From SZUA-521 sp041738285 (GTDB lineage: Bacteria > Pseudomonadota > Gammaproteobacteria > Pseudomonadales > Azotimanducaceae), in assembly GCA_041738285.1 (NCBI GenBank), contig JBGSQB010000137.1:1-30307 (forward strand): 30,307 nt of DNA, in the 5' to 3' direction. A model generated the notes under the pieces. That model made no database searches and was not told the origin of the DNA. It saw nothing but the letters and a program-made list of their open reading frames with translations. Below are positions 1 to 8,677 of this stretch, in pieces. A program made the translations under genes and the position numbers. Each line of letters opens with the position of its first letter. Position 1 is the first letter of the stretch.

Positions 1-1907
1 CCGTGCGCCTGGTTCGCGCGACCTCGGTGCCGCAGCGGCGCGCCATGCGCGCGCTGACCGGCCCGAGAGTCGGCGCGCACGTCATGAACTTGGATGCCGA
101 CAAGTACGAGACCCTGGTCGCCACTGCGGCATTGCGGCGGAATCGCGGCGTCCGCCATGCAGAGCCGAACTACATCCGCCACCCTCACCTGACCCCAAAC
201 GATCCCTTCTATCGCTATCAATGGCACTACCCGGGCATCAACCTGCCGCTGGCGTGGGACATCACCCAAGGATCCGCCAACGTCATCGTCGCCGTGATCG
301 ATACCGGGATCCTGCCGAATCATCCGGACCTCGCGGGTCAACTGGTGCCCGGCTACGACTTCGTCAGCAACCCATCGACGGCGCGCGATGGCGACGGTAT
401 CGACCCCGACCCAACGGACACCGGCAATCCCGGCGCCCTGACCTCATCGACCTTTCACGGCTCACACGTCGCGGGTACGGTGGCAGCACGCAGCGACAAC
501 GGCGAAGGCGTTGCCGGCGTGGCATGGAACGTGAAGATCATGCCGCTGCGCGCCCTGGGTCAGGAGAGCGGCACCAATTTCGACGTCATGCAGGCCGTGC
601 GTTTCGCCGCCGGCCTGTCCAACAACTCGAATACCCTGCCGCCGCAACGCGCTGACATCATCAACATGAGTCTCGGATCAACGAGCGCTTCGGCGGCGGA
701 ACAGTCACTACTGGATCAAGTGCGCTCGCTTGGCGTAATCGTCGTTGCATCGGCCGGCAACGAAGCGTCATCGCAACCGTCCTACCCGGCTGCTTATCCA
801 GGCGTGATCTCGGTCGCTGCCACTACCATCAACAAGCTCCGCGCGGGGTATTCCAACTTCGGCGCCACCATCGACCTGGCTGCACCCGGCGGGTTCGTCG
901 GTTCGGATTTCAACGGCGACGGTCTCGCCGACGGCGTACTCAGTACGGTCGCGAACGACTCGAGCTTTCAGCTCAACTACAGCTACCGCACGCTGATGGG
1001 TACCTCGATGGCAGCGCCCCACGTCGCCGGTGTAGCGGCACTGATGAAGTCGGTGCACCCCCAGTTGACGCCGCAGCAATTCGACAACGCCCTGATCCAG
1101 GGAGTGATCACCGAAGACCTCGGTACGCCCGGGCGCGACGATCAGTTCGGCTATGGACTCATCGACGCACAGAAAGCGGTGATCACGGCGCTCGACCTTG
1201 CCAATTCCGCCGGCGCGCCAACCGGACCGATCCTGATCGGCTCGCCCACGTCGATCAACTTCGGCGTGTTCGACGTGACCGCCGATGTCGTCATCCGCAA
1301 TGCCGGCAGCGGCACGCTGACAATCACCAGCGCAACAAGTACCGCGCCGTGGATATCGGTAACGCCGGTGACGATCGATGGCAGCGGTCTTGGCACCTAC
1401 CGCATCACGGTCAACCGCAGCCTTGCGGTCGGCGACGGATCATTTTCCGCCCAGGCACGCTTCACATCGGATATTCCCGGCAGCTCGCCGTTGGCCGTGT
1501 CCGCCGTGATGCAGAAGTTCACCGTCAACCCGGTCGCCAACGCCGGCCGGCACTACATCGTCGTCTTCCACCCAGCCACCGCTACGACAGTCGCGGGCAC
1601 TTCGGTACTACCCAGTAATGGCGTCTACAACTACACGATTGCCAATGTAGGCGCGGGTACCTACCAGATCTACGCCGGCACCGACTCCGACAACGACGAC
1701 TTCCTGTGCGACGGCGGCGAGGCGTGTGGCGCTTTTCGACTGCTCGACTTGCCGGAGAGCATCGTCGTCGACGGTTCTCGCTCCGGACTCGACTTCGTAT
1801 CCGGCTTCCCCGTCAATCTGTTCGATCTGACCAGCGCAGAAGCTGGGTCTACGCACGCGCCTGCACGTGCCGGCATTCCATTGCCCGAGCACATCGAGCT
1901 GCCATGA
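1..1907 (+). CDS. S8 family serine protease (subtilase), 5' end outside window
   Basis: Exported subtilisin-like endopeptidase. About 634 residues are visible. In that numbering, residues 18-60 look like the end of an I9-type inhibitory propeptide. The catalytic triad is clear: Asp100 in VAVIDTG, His152 in FHGSHVAGT and Ser335 in GTSMAAPHVAG, with the oxyanion Asn253 in SAGNE. A linker near 400 leads to a beta-rich segment (about 415-500) that resembles a BACON-type or sheet-forming domain. A last domain (about 510-605) contains an acidic DSDNDD stretch followed by a Cys pair (C569, C575), possibly calcium-binding. A GTG lies at the window edge, but the incomplete propeptide and missing signal peptide show that the true start lies upstream. 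The stop overlaps the next gene's ATG (ATGA), so the two are probably translationally coupled. The family call is secure; the substrate is unknown. Confidence 0.93.
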   Translation, partial: VRLVRATSVPQRRAMRALTGPRVGAHVMNLDADKYETLVATAALRRNRGVRHAEPNYIRHPHLTPNDPFYRYQWHYPGINLPLAWDITQGSANVIVAVIDTGILPNHPDLAGQLVPGYDFVSNPSTARDGDGIDPDPTDTGNPGALTSSTFHGSHVAGTVAARSDNGEGVAGVAWNVKIMPLRALGQESGTNFDVMQAVRFAAGLSNNSNTLPPQRADIINMSLGSTSASAAEQSLLDQVRSLGVIVVASAGNEASSQPSYPAAYPGVISVAATTINKLRAGYSNFGATIDLAAPGGFVGSDFNGDGLADGVLSTVANDSSFQLNYSYRTLMGTSMAAPHVAGVAALMKSVHPQLTPQQFDNALIQGVITEDLGTPGRDDQFGYGLIDAQKAVITALDLANSAGAPTGPILIGSPTSINFGVFDVTADVVIRNAGSGTLTITSATSTAPWISVTPVTIDGSGLGTYRITVNRSLAVGDGSFSAQARFTSDIPGSSPLAVSAVMQKFTVNPVANAGRHYIVVFHPATATTVAGTSVLPSNGVYNYTIANVGAGTYQIYAGTDSDNDDFLCDGGEACGAFRLLDLPESIVVDGSRSGLDFVSGFPVNLFDLTSAEAGSTHAPARAGIPLPEHIELP

Positions 1908-2380
1908 CGCTGCGCTCTGTTGCATTTATCCTGGCGCTGCTCAATGTTGGCGCCGCAGGGTGCGCCAGTGAACCACCACCGGGCGTCTCACAGGTGATGT
2001 CGCGGCCAGACTGCAAACAGATCGACAAGGGCGCGCGAATGATCAACTACGATGAGCTGGCAAAGCTGCGCGGAGCGAGTCTGATCGAGATGGAGGCGCC
2101 CCAGGAGGTGCCGGATCCGCTTCGGCTCGTGGCCATCTCACTCGGCAAGCAAGCCAGTCTGGGAAATCACGTTGTCGTCCGCGCTGTCACGAGCGCCAGC
2201 GCATCCGAACTGATCATCACAGTGGATCTCGATGAGCCGGCCTGGGATCGCCTGCGGGAACAGGCGAGCGCCAATCCATGCCTGGTTCTGGGATTCGATG
2301 ATCCTGGCATCGAACGGGTGCACATTCAGTCGAGTGACGGGCCACTCGGATCGATCGACTTCCGATCAGCCCCCCAGTAA
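1904..2380 (+). CDS. small putative lipoprotein coupled to the S8 protease
   Basis: 158-residue protein of unrecognised family. The N-terminus (MTLRSVAFILALLNVGAAGC) is a lipoprotein signal with the lipobox AAGC, so the mature protein probably starts at Cys20 and is anchored in a membrane. The rest is a short alpha/beta-looking domain with two further cysteines (in RPDCKQ and NPCLVLG) that could form a disulphide. The ATG at 1904 overlaps the protease stop in an ATGA arrangement, which fixes the start and suggests co-production in a fixed ratio. A role as partner, chaperone or inhibitor of the protease is only inference from position. The 3' end overlaps the convergent phosphotransferase gene by 15 bp. 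Confidence 0.72.
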   Translation: MTLRSVAFILALLNVGAAGCASEPPPGVSQVMSRPDCKQIDKGARMINYDELAKLRGASLIEMEAPQEVPDPLRLVAISLGKQASLGNHVVVRAVTSASASELIITVDLDEPAWDRLREQASANPCLVLGFDDPGIERVHIQSSDGPLGSIDFRSAPQ

Positions 2381-3394
2381 CGCAAGGGCCGCCTCCGCCC
2401 GTCGCGTGACACTCTCCTTGTAGACATCCAGATCCATCGCACGATTCTCACCCATGGCGCCAACGAGGTAGCGCTTGTAGACGCCCTGGCCGATGGCCGC
2501 GAGGCGCCAGTGTGAGAACGCTCGGTAGTAGTTGATACCCGATAAGTCTCGGCCCGTGGCCTTGGCATAGCGGGCCGCAAGGTGCGCTCGACTTGGAAAG
2601 CCACCGGATGCGGTGGGCGTGGCAGCGGCGGCGGCAGCGTCCACTTCCCCCGGCTCTATCCACGCGTTCAGCAAATAGCCGACATCGGCAAGCGGATCTC
2701 CCAGCGTGCACAGCTCCCAGTCGAGCACGGCGAGGATGCGTCCGTTGCCAACGATCATGTTGCCGAGTCGATAGTCGCCGTGGACGATCGCCGCGCCACG
2801 CTGCTGCGGCATGCGCTCGGCCAACAACCGGCAGCTGTCTTCCATCGCGGGAATATCGTGGGTCTTGGACGCTTCCCATTGTTTGGTCCATCGTTTCAAC
2901 TGGCGTGCTAGATATGCTTCCTTGCGGCCGAGATCGCCGAGCCCGACATCGTCGGGATCGATCGAATGCAACTTGGCCAGCACGTCGGCGACATGGTCGC
3001 CAAGTGCCGCGCGCGCCGGGTGGGACATATTCGACACGCTGGCCGCATCATGCGGAACCGTACCCTCGACGAAGGCCATGACATAGAACGGCGCGCCGTT
3101 CACGTCGTTGCTGGCGCACAGTCCATGAGTCGGCGCGACCGGCACATCACTGCCCGCGAGCGCCGAAATGATCCGGTGTTCGCGGCCCATGTCGTGGGCG
3201 CTCTCGAGCACGTGGCCGAGCGGAGGTCGCCGCAGCACCACCGACACGCCATTGCCGCTACGACATGCGTAGGTGAGATTGGAGTGACCGCCGGCAATCA
3301 GCGTGAACTCGACCGGCGCCTGAAAGTTCGGCACGTGCTCGACCAACCAGCGTGTCACCGCTTCGCCATTGATTCCTTCGATGCCGCTGCCCAT
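2366..3394 (-). CDS. phosphotransferase family protein (APH / ACAD10-like kinase fold)
   Basis: 342-residue aminoglycoside-phosphotransferase-fold protein of the group often encoded with acyl-CoA dehydrogenases (related to the kinase domain of ACAD10/11). Visible motifs are the glycine-rich N-lobe segment IAGGHSNLTY (33-42), LRRPP (54-58), the catalytic loop HGDYRLGN (205-212, base Asp207, Asn212) and the metal-binding DWELCTLGDP (225-234). I chose the ATG at 3394 (MGSGIEGING) because the open frame further upstream only lies antisense to the M81 gene and has no homology-like character. The substrate is not known; in animal ACAD10/11 this domain phosphorylates 4-hydroxyacyl-CoA, so a hydroxyacyl substrate is plausible. 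The gene is divergent from the M81 gene and convergent with the lipoprotein gene. Confidence 0.88.
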   Translation of the reverse strand: MGSGIEGINGEAVTRWLVEHVPNFQAPVEFTLIAGGHSNLTYACRSGNGVSVVLRRPPLGHVLESAHDMGREHRIISALAGSDVPVAPTHGLCASNDVNGAPFYVMAFVEGTVPHDAASVSNMSHPARAALGDHVADVLAKLHSIDPDDVGLGDLGRKEAYLARQLKRWTKQWEASKTHDIPAMEDSCRLLAERMPQQRGAAIVHGDYRLGNMIVGNGRILAVLDWELCTLGDPLADVGYLLNAWIEPGEVDAAAAAATPTASGGFPSRAHLAARYAKATGRDLSGINYYRAFSHWRLAAIGQGVYKRYLVGAMGENRAMDLDVYKESVTRRAEAALALLGG

Positions 3395-3425
3395 GTCGTT
3401 CGCCCAGCGTCGTTGCCAAGCTGCG

Positions 3426-3431
3426 TATAAT
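3426..3431 (+). promoter_or_regulatory. probable -10 box of the M81-led operon
   Basis: A perfect TATAAT lies 41 bp upstream of the M81 start codon in the 78 bp divergent gap. No good -35 is seen at 16-18 bp; a TTGCCA at 3413-3418 is too close. A start site near 3438 would give a leader of about 35 nt containing AAGGA (3458-3462). Confidence 0.5.
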
Positions 3432-3472
3432 AGCCAACTTTGTCGGCCCGTCGGCACAAGGACTGCCTCGCC

Positions 3473-4960
3473 ATGAAACGCGTCTTCTTCGCCATGCTGG
3501 GGACGGAGACCAACACGTTCTCGCCGCTGCCAACGGGCATGGGTGTCTGGCGCGACACGGTGCTTCGTCGGACCAGCGAGCATCACCCCACCGTTTCGCG
3601 TGGACACGCGGTGTACGCGCCCCTGTTCAAACTGCTCGACCAACGCGGCTGGGAACTCGTACCCGGTCTGCAAGCGTTCGCATCTCCAGCCGGCATCACA
3701 CCCCGCGTCGTCTACGAGTCGCTGCGCGACGAATTGCTGCGCGACCTGGCCGCGGCTGGCCGGGTCGATGCCGTACTGTTGTTCCTGCACGGCGCAATGG
3801 TCGCCGACGGCTACGACGATTGTGAAGGCGACCTGCTCGAGCGTGTGCGCAGGTATGTCGGACGCGACGTGCCCGTCGGCGCCGAACTCGACCTGCACTG
3901 CCACGTCACCGCCGCGATGCTCGAACACGCCGACGTGCTCGTGGGCTACAAGCACTATCCGCACACGGACACCTACGATCGGCTCGAAGATCTGCTGCGG
4001 ATTGTTCTCGATACAGCCGAAGGCAAGGTACGGCCAACGATGGCCTGCGTGCGCTGCCACATGCTCGGCATGTTCCACACGACGCGGCAGCCGATGGCAG
4101 GCCTCGTGTCGAGCCTGTATGAGATGGAAAAGGCGCCTCGCGTTCTGAACGCGTGGCTCGCCCACGGATTTCCCTACGGCGATGTGCCGGATATGGGCGC
4201 TTGCGCGGTCGTGGTCACTGATGGTGATGCGGACCTCGCCAAGGCGCTCGCCAATCGCATCCGCGACGACTTCTTTGCGATGCGCGAAGATGTGGTGCCG
4301 CCACTTCTGAGCATGGACGCGGCGCTCACCAATGCGATGCAGATACGCGCAGGTCCGGTCACCGTTGCCGACACGGCGGACAACACCGGAGGCGGCGCCC
4401 CGGGTGATTCGACCTACTTTCTGCAGGCGTTGATCGAACGCCAGATTGGCTCGAGTGCGCTCGGGCCGCTGTACGATCCCGGCGCAGTTGCGATCTGCCA
4501 TGACGCAGGACCCGGCGCACATCTGCGATTGCGGATTGGTGGCAAGCTCGGCAGCGAATCAGGGCCGCCGATCGACGTCCGCTGCGCAGTGATCGCGGTG
4601 GCCGAGCGCGTGATTCAGCAGCTCAACGGTGGTCCTTCGAATCTCGGCCGATCCGCGAGCGTGCGCATTCAGCTGCCAGGCACGCCGGAGAGCATCGACG
4701 TGGTGTTGACCAGTAGACGCGTGCAGGCCGGATCGCCCGAACTCTTCACCGAGCTTGGCATCGACCCCGGCACGAAGCGATTGCTGATCGTAAAGTCGAC
4801 TCAACACTTCCATGCGGGGTTCGCACCCATTTCGAGCGCCGTGTTGTATGCAACCGGCGCTGGCGCGTTGCAGGGACACATGCAGGACATTCCCTATCGA
4901 CGGATCCACACGGAGTCCTTCTGGCCGTTCACCGATCATCCGGCGACCGCCAAGACATGA
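3473..4960 (+). CDS. M81 family metallopeptidase (microcystinase C / MlrC-like)
   Basis: 495-residue zinc metallopeptidase. The N-terminal DUF1485-type domain starts MKRVFFAMLGTETNTFSPLP and carries the likely metal ligands Asp140 and His142 (ELDLHCHVT) and His164 (KHYPHTDTYD). The C-terminal MlrC_C domain begins around residue 290 with the family signature DTADNTGGGAPGDST. MlrC cleaves linearised microcystin in sphingomonads, but most family members sit in genomes without mlrA, mlrB or mlrD, none of which is in this window, so the natural substrate is more likely another small peptide or amide. The ATG at 3473 is preceded by AAGGA at a 10 nt spacing; a TTG at 3440 would lie almost on the predicted transcript start, so I rejected it. 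This is the first gene of an operon; its stop overlaps the next ATG (ATGA). Confidence 0.9.
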   Translation: MKRVFFAMLGTETNTFSPLPTGMGVWRDTVLRRTSEHHPTVSRGHAVYAPLFKLLDQRGWELVPGLQAFASPAGITPRVVYESLRDELLRDLAAAGRVDAVLLFLHGAMVADGYDDCEGDLLERVRRYVGRDVPVGAELDLHCHVTAAMLEHADVLVGYKHYPHTDTYDRLEDLLRIVLDTAEGKVRPTMACVRCHMLGMFHTTRQPMAGLVSSLYEMEKAPRVLNAWLAHGFPYGDVPDMGACAVVVTDGDADLAKALANRIRDDFFAMREDVVPPLLSMDAALTNAMQIRAGPVTVADTADNTGGGAPGDSTYFLQALIERQIGSSALGPLYDPGAVAICHDAGPGAHLRLRIGGKLGSESGPPIDVRCAVIAVAERVIQQLNGGPSNLGRSASVRIQLPGTPESIDVVLTSRRVQAGSPELFTELGIDPGTKRLLIVKSTQHFHAGFAPISSAVLYATGAGALQGHMQDIPYRRIHTESFWPFTDHPATAKT

Positions 4961-6642
4961 GTCAGCCACGAGCGCGTACCGCGATCGCCGTCGTGCTGGC
5001 GGCGTCTTTGATCGCCGGATGCGCGAGCATGCCCGACGTCGGCCCAACCGCCGGCCCGGACGATCCCGACGCAGGCACTCTGGTGCTCTCGGGCGATCGT
5101 ACATACAGCATCCACTTCGAATCCCTCACCTACACCGGCGAAGGAGAGTTCCGCTGGCCGGATGGCCGAATCTATCGCGGCGCATTCGTCGATGGCCGAA
5201 TGCACGGGTTCGGGATCGACTCGCGGTCGGACGGCAGCCGCTACGAGGGTGACTTCGACAACAACCGCCGCCATGGCGATGGCAGCCTCACGCTGCCGGA
5301 TGGCAGCATCTACGAAGGCCAGTTCGTCAACGGCGCGCGTTCGGGTACAGGCAGCTACACGAGTGCCAGCGGCCGCTATGCGGGGCAGTGGTACGACGAC
5401 GCGCCCAACGGATCTGGACGTTTCGACTATGCGGACGGCTCCTGGTACGAGGGCGAATGGGCAGCAGGACGGCGCAACGGTGTCGGCCGCTACCAACGCG
5501 ATGAGGAGTCGAGCTACGAAGGCGACTGGGAGCAGGATCTGCCGCACGGGTTCGGCACGCTCACCGAGCGCAACGGGTTTTCCTACGAAGGCGGATTCGA
5601 CGGGGGCGAACGCTCTGGCTACGGCGTCATCGATGTCGGCGACGGCATCGGCTATGCCGGTACCTGGGTCGAGAACCGGCGCCAGGGCTTCGGTCGCGAA
5701 GCGCGCCCCGATGGATCCGTCTATCTCGGGGAGTGGCACGCCGATCGACGCAATGGTCACGGCACCGACCAGCACGCAGACGGTTCGTTCCATCAGGGAT
5801 GGTGGGAAGAGAACACACCGCTGGGACCCGGCACACGCAGATCCGCCGAAGGCATCGAGATCAGTGGACTCTGGAACGGCAGCTTCGTCACCAGCGGCGT
5901 CGTCACACTGCCAAGTGCCGACGAGTACGCAGGCAACCTCTATCAATTGTCGAAGCGATCCGTCAGCAGCCGTTTCCTGAAATGGCTGGAGGGGCGCGCC
6001 CGGGAAGGCAACCCGCACGCGATGCTGCTGCTTGCCCAGGCTTACGTGAATTTCCAGCGCCCAAAGCCAGATCCCGAACGCGCGCGCGCCTACTATCGCG
6101 CTGCGGCCACCGCGGGCATCGCCGAGGCGCAGTTCCAACTCGCGGAGACGCTGCTCGCCGATGCGCCAGAGTCGATCACAGACGGACTTGCGTGGCTGAC
6201 ACGCGCCGCCCAGCAGGGCCATGCCGGCGCCAATCTGCGACTGGGCGGGCTGTATCAGGTCGGTACCTCCGTGAGCCGCGACCATGGCGTCGCCGTGCGC
6301 TACTACACGGCTGCTGCGAAGGGCGGTGACCTCGTCGCACGAAACAATCTCGCCTGGCTCCTCGCGACTTCGACCGATGCATCACTGCGTGATGGCCCGC
6401 GGGCCGTCTCGCTCAGCCGGCCCATTGCGGTGCTGTACGACCACTGGACCTATCTGGACACGCTGGCAGCCGCTTACGCCGAGACCGGCAACTTCGACGG
6501 TGCCGTGCGCACACAACGGCGCGCGGTCGCGCTCGCCGATGGCGATGCGCCGTCGGAAACACTGCTGCAACTGGAAGCGCGACTGCGCAGCTATCAGTCG
6601 GGAACCGCATTCAGGGAAGTCGAAGAATCCCAGGGGGGTTGA
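4957..6642 (+). CDS. lipoprotein with ten MORN repeats and a Sel1-like C-terminus
   Basis: 561 residues. The signal peptide ends in the lipobox IAGC (Cys22), followed by MPDVG with no Asp at +2, compatible with outer-membrane sorting. Ten MORN units of the form YxGxW/F-x6-GxG start at residues 73, 96, 119, 141, 164, 187, 210, 233, 256 and 279; the period is 23 residues except for one of 22. A partial unit is near 59. Residues about 350-460 form two or three Sel1-like helical repeats (for example AQFQLAETLLADAPESI and ANLRLGGLYQVG), and 495-530 is TPR-like. MORN and Sel1 arrays usually bind other proteins or lipid surfaces, so a scaffold on the periplasmic face is likely; its partner is unknown. 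The start overlaps the M81 stop and its stop is 1 bp before the aminotransferase ATG. Confidence 0.88.
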   Translation: MSQPRARTAIAVVLAASLIAGCASMPDVGPTAGPDDPDAGTLVLSGDRTYSIHFESLTYTGEGEFRWPDGRIYRGAFVDGRMHGFGIDSRSDGSRYEGDFDNNRRHGDGSLTLPDGSIYEGQFVNGARSGTGSYTSASGRYAGQWYDDAPNGSGRFDYADGSWYEGEWAAGRRNGVGRYQRDEESSYEGDWEQDLPHGFGTLTERNGFSYEGGFDGGERSGYGVIDVGDGIGYAGTWVENRRQGFGREARPDGSVYLGEWHADRRNGHGTDQHADGSFHQGWWEENTPLGPGTRRSAEGIEISGLWNGSFVTSGVVTLPSADEYAGNLYQLSKRSVSSRFLKWLEGRAREGNPHAMLLLAQAYVNFQRPKPDPERARAYYRAAATAGIAEAQFQLAETLLADAPESITDGLAWLTRAAQQGHAGANLRLGGLYQVGTSVSRDHGVAVRYYTAAAKGGDLVARNNLAWLLATSTDASLRDGPRAVSLSRPIAVLYDHWTYLDTLAAAYAETGNFDGAVRTQRRAVALADGDAPSETLLQLEARLRSYQSGTAFREVEESQGG

Positions 6643-6643
6643 C

Positions 6644-7957
6644 ATGAGCGAATCGATTCGCTGGCCGTTCACGTCCATGGTGAGCACATTCGAGGTCACC
6701 TCGGCCGATGCCGAGTACCTCGTCGCCGCAAACGGACGCAGGATCCTCGACGCCGCAGGCGGCGCCATCGTCGCCAACGTCGGCCACGGGCGTAAATCCG
6801 TTGCCGATGCGGTCGCAAACGCGACGCTCACCGAGTCTTATGTCATACCGCCATGGTTGACGCCGTCACGCCGGCGCCTGCTGACGCGCCTGACGCGTGA
6901 CTGGTTGCCAGCATCGTTTCCGTTCGTGCATCTGGCATCGGGTGGCTCGGAAGGCGTGGAAACGGCGATGAAGCTCGCCATTCAATACCACGCTGCGCGT
7001 GGCGACACGACTCGATCCAAGATCATCGGCCGCGACGTCTCGTATCACGGCACCACACTTGCTACGACTGCGGTGGGGGGCCACGCAGCACGCAAAAGGG
7101 GCCTGGCACACGCACTCGAAGCCTATCCTGTGACCACCGCGCCGTATCCATTGCGGTCGGGACGCGCGCCGGGCGACAGCAACCTCGGTGCCTACTATGT
7201 GCAAGCGCTGCGCGAGACCATCGCGCGGGAGGGCGCCGACACCGTCGCTGCGTTCCTGGCCGAACCGATCACCGGCTCGTCGGGCGGCGCCATCGTGCCA
7301 CCCGAAGACTACTGGCCGGGTGTGCGCGCGCTCTGCGACGAGTACGGCATTCTTCTGTTGATGGACGAGGTCATGACCGGCTTCGGTCGTACGGGCACGG
7401 TGTTCGGCTATCAGCACTGGCCGATCGAACCGGACATCCTCGTTTCCGGTAAGGGCCTCGCCGGCGGCTATGCGCCACTGTGCGGCGTGTTCGCAACGGA
7501 ACGCGTTGGCAGGCCAATCGTCGATGCCGGCATGTACGTCATGTTTCACACCTTCGGCGCGCATCCCGCTGCCTGCGCGGCTGCCGACGAAGTGCTGCGC
7601 ATCATGACGGACGAAGCACTGGTGCCTCGCGCTGCGGCAATGGGCGCTTTGCTCGGTCGCCGCTTGCGCGATGCGTTCTCCAACCATCCGTACGTAGCGG
7701 AAGTTCGCGGCCGCGGCCTGTTGCAGGCAATCGAGATCGTCGCCGATCGCAGTACCCTCGAGCCGTTTCCGATGGACGCGCGCATCACCGATCGCGTCAC
7801 GGCGGCCGCGCTCGAAAGAGGTGTCTTCTACTACCCCGGCGGCACTGGCGAGGTGCGCGACATCATCTGCATGGGACCGCCATTCACGGTGACCGAGTCG
7901 CAGATCGACACCATCGTGGAAGTGCTCGCCGACAGCATCAAGGACGTCATTCCGTGA
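6644..7957 (+). CDS. class III pyridoxal-phosphate aminotransferase
   Basis: 437-residue fold-type I aminotransferase of the omega-amino acid / diaminobutyrate group. It has the N-terminal DAAGG segment (36-40), the cofactor phosphate-binding GGSEGVETAMK (100-110), Asp241 in LLMDEVMTGFGRTG that pairs with the pyridine nitrogen, and the Schiff-base Lys270 in LVSGKGLAGGY. Length is typical. The ATG at 6644 follows GGGGGG and lies 1 bp after the MORN gene stop. The family transfers an amino group from an omega-amine or omega-amino acid to pyruvate or 2-oxoglutarate; the specificity cannot be read here. Coupling to an M81 peptidase would fit use of an amine or beta-amino acid released from a peptide, but that is inference. 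Confidence 0.93.
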   Translation: MSESIRWPFTSMVSTFEVTSADAEYLVAANGRRILDAAGGAIVANVGHGRKSVADAVANATLTESYVIPPWLTPSRRRLLTRLTRDWLPASFPFVHLASGGSEGVETAMKLAIQYHAARGDTTRSKIIGRDVSYHGTTLATTAVGGHAARKRGLAHALEAYPVTTAPYPLRSGRAPGDSNLGAYYVQALRETIAREGADTVAAFLAEPITGSSGGAIVPPEDYWPGVRALCDEYGILLLMDEVMTGFGRTGTVFGYQHWPIEPDILVSGKGLAGGYAPLCGVFATERVGRPIVDAGMYVMFHTFGAHPAACAAADEVLRIMTDEALVPRAAAMGALLGRRLRDAFSNHPYVAEVRGRGLLQAIEIVADRSTLEPFPMDARITDRVTAAALERGVFYYPGGTGEVRDIICMGPPFTVTESQIDTIVEVLADSIKDVIP

Positions 7958-8676
7958 GCTTCGCGGTGGGCGTCGCCGCGTTCACCGATGCGATCGGCCT
8001 GATGCGCGATCATCGCATCGCGAAGTTCGTCTGGATGCCCGCGGTGGTCGCGCTGATCGTGGTGGGTTCGACGCTCGGCATCGTGCTGGCCAACGTCGAC
8101 TTGGCGGTGGCATGGATACTTGCGCAACTGCCGGAGTGGTTGGGATTCATCGAGTGGGTGCTCGCGCCATTGGCCTATGTACTCGGCATACTCATCGGCG
8201 CACTGGTGTTCAGCTACGCGGCGACGGTCATCGCCAGCCCTTTCTTGGGCATACTGTCCGCTCGCGTCACGTTGCTCGCGACCGGGCAAGCCCCAAGCAG
8301 TCAGTTGAACACCGCAGCGATGATTGCCGCGACCCTCGGTCGCGAAGGGCGCAAGCTGCTGTATCACCTGCCGAGGGTGTTAATGGTGTTTCTGTTCACA
8401 CTGTTGCCGGTGATCAATGTCGTGGCACCTATCGTATGGTTCGCCTTCGGCGCCTGGATCATGGCGGTGCAGTTCGTCGACTACGCTCCCGAGAACGAGG
8501 ACATCGATTTCCGTGCAGCGCTGTCGACCTTGAAACAACACCGTGCGGCCGCTCTCGGCTTCGGCGCGCCAACGGCGCTGGCCATGGCGATCCCGATCGT
8601 CAACATCGTTGCTGTGCCCGTGGCCGTTGTCGGCGGTACGCTATTGTGGCATCGGCTGCGGCGTGAGAGGAATTGA
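7954..8676 (+). CDS. EI24 domain (CysZ-like) integral membrane protein
   Basis: 240 residues with four hydrophobic segments at about 24-48, 67-94, 142-170 and 203-231. The C-terminal pattern VDYAPENEDIDF, then LGFG, then IPIVNIVAVPVAVVGGTLLW matches the EI24/CysZ family. CysZ proteins move sulphate into the cytoplasm in enteric bacteria, but many family members lie outside cys operons, and no sulphate genes are nearby. Translation starts at GTG 7954, overlapping the aminotransferase stop (GTGA), with AAGGA at 7940-7944 inside the upstream gene. No large periplasmic domain is visible. Confidence 0.85.
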   Translation: MSFAVGVAAFTDAIGLMRDHRIAKFVWMPAVVALIVVGSTLGIVLANVDLAVAWILAQLPEWLGFIEWVLAPLAYVLGILIGALVFSYAATVIASPFLGILSARVTLLATGQAPSSQLNTAAMIAATLGREGRKLLYHLPRVLMVFLFTLLPVINVVAPIVWFAFGAWIMAVQFVDYAPENEDIDFRAALSTLKQHRAAALGFGAPTALAMAIPIVNIVAVPVAVVGGTLLWHRLRRERN

Positions 8677-8677
8677 A

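Noticed and set aside
3413..3418. TTGCCA as -35 of the M81 operon promoter
   Set aside because: Only 7 bp from the TATAAT; spacing is incompatible with sigma-70 promoters.
3395..4522. Long minus-strand open frame extending the phosphotransferase upstream by 376 codons
   Set aside because: It lies antisense to the well-supported M81 gene, its translation has low-complexity His/Arg/Val-rich character, and the ATG at 3394 gives a normal family length.
3473..4960. Microcystin degradation locus
   Set aside because: Only an MlrC-family peptidase is present; no mlrA-, mlrB- or mlrD-like gene is in the window.
5170..5830. Periodic DNA that might suggest a CRISPR or satellite array
   Set aside because: The 69 bp period is the coding trace of 23-residue MORN repeats; units differ widely at wobble positions and there are no spacers.
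4936..6285. 449-codon minus-strand frame
   Set aside because: Entirely antisense to the MORN lipoprotein; its periodic composition mirrors the MORN repeats and high GC.
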